Below, piece by piece: positions 62,383 through 64,000 of a stretch of DNA of 64,000 bases. The notes below the pieces were generated by a model that was not told the DNA's origin, did not search any database, and saw nothing but the letters and a program-made list of their open reading frames with translations. The translations under genes and the position numbers were made by a program. The stretch comes from Dipteris shenzhenensis (lineage: Eukaryota; Polypodiophyta; Polypodiopsida; Gleicheniales). The stretch's first letter is position 1, and every line of letters starts with the position of its first letter. The stretch lies in assembly GCA_047967505.1 (NCBI GenBank), contig CM106538.1. One strand, written 5' to 3'.

Positions 62383-62906
62383 TGTGAAGATCCACACTTT
62401 TCGAAAATGCAAATGTGTGTAATGCATGCAGAATTTGAATGCCGATTGGCCCTCCAATGGGGAAGAGCGCCCTCGTGAGAGTACTTATTTCTTTTTCGAT
62501 CTACATGCAAGGTGGGAGAGAGATGACGGATGAATGCAATGTGGTAGAAAGAATGCTACGTGAGATTCACAATGAAAGGGTGATACCCTTTCATTAATGT
62601 CCCTTGAGATCACTCAAGTTCCATCTTCCCATTTACACCTACCCTTAGCCTATGACCCATGCACCTACCATTCAATGCACTCTAATGCACCCTTTCCCTT
62701 TCCTATTGCCCCTAGGACCTAGACACGTGTGTGCACATCTTTATTACTAATCATTGGCCAATGTTACATAGTTTTGGCGGTACTATTTACACCGCTTGAT
62801 CGATCATAAATACAAACATATAACCGCAGCATCAAATTGGCGCCTAACAATAATAAAGTTCTAATGACTATTAATTAACTAAATAATCATTTCTCTTGTC
62901 ATGACA
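62383..62906 (-). repeat. 5' LTR of the gypsy element (524 bp)
   Basis: On the minus strand it starts TGTCATGACAAG and ends GGATCTTCACA. 62383-62480 matches 59409-59506 with only a couple of differences. Confidence 0.9.
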
Positions 62907-62911
62907 TTCAG

Positions 62912-64000
62912 TTGGACTGTTGTGCAGCCCCTTGCTGGTCAAAAAGGCATGAATTTTTGCATACCATGCACGTGGGGCTTGTTTCAGTCCATACAAAGCT
63001 TTATTCAGCTTGCATACTTGAAGTGCATTTCCTGAAATTTCAAACCCTGGAGGTTGTTTGACATAAACCTCTTCCAACAAGTGTCCATTAAGGAAGGCTG
63101 TTTTTATGTCCAAATGATGAACATTCCATTGAAAATTTGCAGCCATTGCTATAACTGACCGCATGGTTGTCATTCTGGATGTAGGAGCAAAAGTCTCCTC
63201 ATAGTCTATGCCCTTTCTCTGAGCATATCCTTTTGCAACCAGCCTTGCCTTGTACCGATCAATGGTGCCATCTGGCTTTCTTTTAACTTTGAAAACCCAT
63301 CGTGTACCTATGGCATGTTTACCTGGTGGCAAATCGACAACTTCCCATGTCTGATTTTTCTGAATGGACTGCAACTCATCGTGCATGGCATTCATCCAAT
63401 GCACATTATCCTGTGCCTCTTCAAATGTCTCAGGTTCCTCCTCATCAATAAGAGTACCTGCGTAAGCTGATTCAACTGAAAGAGCACCTCCCCCATGCCT
63501 TACTGCACTTCGAGTTCTGCCACGTAATGGAGCATCAATTTTACTCTCCTTGAGAGTTTGTAACAGCCAATTTGGGACTGTTTTTGCTGCATGTATATCT
63601 GCAATTTCTTGCTGAACAACCTCTTCCATGGCTTGTGGAGGTGGTAAGACATCCTGTGGCTGAATCAGAGCATGTGGAGGTATCTGAAAATTTGCATCAG
63701 ATACATCAGCAGGGGAACCCAAGGCAATGGGTAGTAACCCCTCAAAGACATCATCGGAAGAAGAAGGCAAATCAAATTCAGCTTGAGTATGAGCTGAATT
63801 TTCTGAAAATATAACATCTCTACTGACAATAATCTTGCGTGTGACAGGATTGTAGAGACGGTAGCCCTTGCTCTCTGCACTGTACCCAACAAAAATGCAT
63901 TTGATTGCCTTATCAGATAACTTATGCCGAAACTCAACGGGCACATGAGCATATGCAAGGCATCCAAAGACACGGAAATGATCCACAGAAGGCTTTCTTC
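62912..64000 (-). pseudogene. Ty1-copia integrase C-end and RT 5' half, runs off right edge
   Basis: One open minus-strand frame reads MDHFRVFGCLAYAHVPVEFR, VFVGYSAESKGYRLYNP-like, and RKIIVSRDVIFSE (integrase C-terminal/GAG-box region). It continues through a Pro-rich linker to RT: NQTWEVVDLPPGKHAIGTRW, VFKVKRKPDGTIDRYKARLV, YEETFAPTSRM, LDIKTAFLNGHLLEEVYV and KALYGLKQAPRAWY. It stops being copia at GLHNSPTE, where the gypsy element enters. No stop codon interrupts this half, so the copia was young when hit. Its gag side lies beyond the window. Confidence 0.88.

Larger units (their letters stand above)
59409..62906 (-). mobile_element. gypsy element with internal deletion, inserted in the copia RT
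   Basis: It is flanked by a perfect 5-bp target duplication, ttcag (59404-59408 and 62907-62911). A full 5' LTR (62383-62906), PBS (62369-62380), leader, and an ORF to mid-RT are present. Then sequence jumps to the last 98 bp of the LTR (59409-59506). The rest of RT, RNase H, integrase and most of the 3' LTR are lost in one deletion. Confidence 0.9.

Noticed and set aside
1-64000. CRISPR arrays, operons, tRNA or rRNA genes
   Set aside because: None was seen. The repeats are tandem or LTR in nature, and tRNA-like strings are primer-binding sites. Splice sites and retroelements show a plant nuclear genome.

Overview
This is a stretch of nuclear DNA from a land plant with a large, retrotransposon-rich genome. 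The only host genes I recognise are two plant-type housekeeping genes on the + strand: the last exon of a phosphomevalonate kinase gene (8983-9255) and the first four exons of a tRNA (guanine26-N2)-dimethyltransferase gene, TRM1 (29137-58421, continuing past the right edge). TRM1 intron 1 is about 28.2 kb and is filled with nested retroelements. That architecture, together with decayed LINEs and Ty1-copia and Ty3-gypsy elements, suggests a gymnosperm, but this is inference and the species cannot be fixed from this sequence alone.

Layout. 1-7.5 kb: pieces of at least three LINE copies, on both strands, with microsatellites. 7.5-9.5 kb: intron, last exon and poly(A) signal of the PMK gene. 9.5-29.1 kb: intergenic DNA with eroded LINE pieces, a Ty1-copia fragment (17.6-19.7 kb), several tandem repeat blocks (14.6, 20-22.5 kb), a stop-riddled coiled-coil pseudogene (22.5-23.4 kb) and a degenerate LINE that reaches from ORF1 into the RT domain (23.4-27.1 kb, minus strand). 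29.1-58.4 kb: TRM1 exons 1-4. 58.4-64 kb: TRM1 intron 4, with a minus-strand Ty1-copia element split by a minus-strand gypsy element.

Intron 1 can be unpicked like a stratigraphy. A minus-strand gypsy element (A; 30.5-32.37 kb and 45.12-45.7 kb) was split between its gag capsid and zinc knuckle by a plus-strand gypsy element (B; 32369-45119, target repeat ttggc/ctggc). B in turn carries a solo LTR in its 5' LTR (33397-34948), a gag-only copia-type element with intact 320-bp LTRs and a perfect 5-bp target duplication (35410-37972), and an antisense LTR plus a 5'-truncated LINE inside its integrase (39.62-43.21 kb). To the right lie an internally deleted copia, a long LINE with a roughly 590-bp internal inversion, another antisense LTR with its primer-binding site, and an RTE-like LINE piece. 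Exon 1 and exon 2 still join in phase and give a continuous TRM1 protein, so the gene may well be functional despite this load.

I found no new multi-gene system. The notable content is the TRM1 gene structure, the datable nest of insertions, the gag-only element, the inverted LINE segment and several undescribed tandem repeats.
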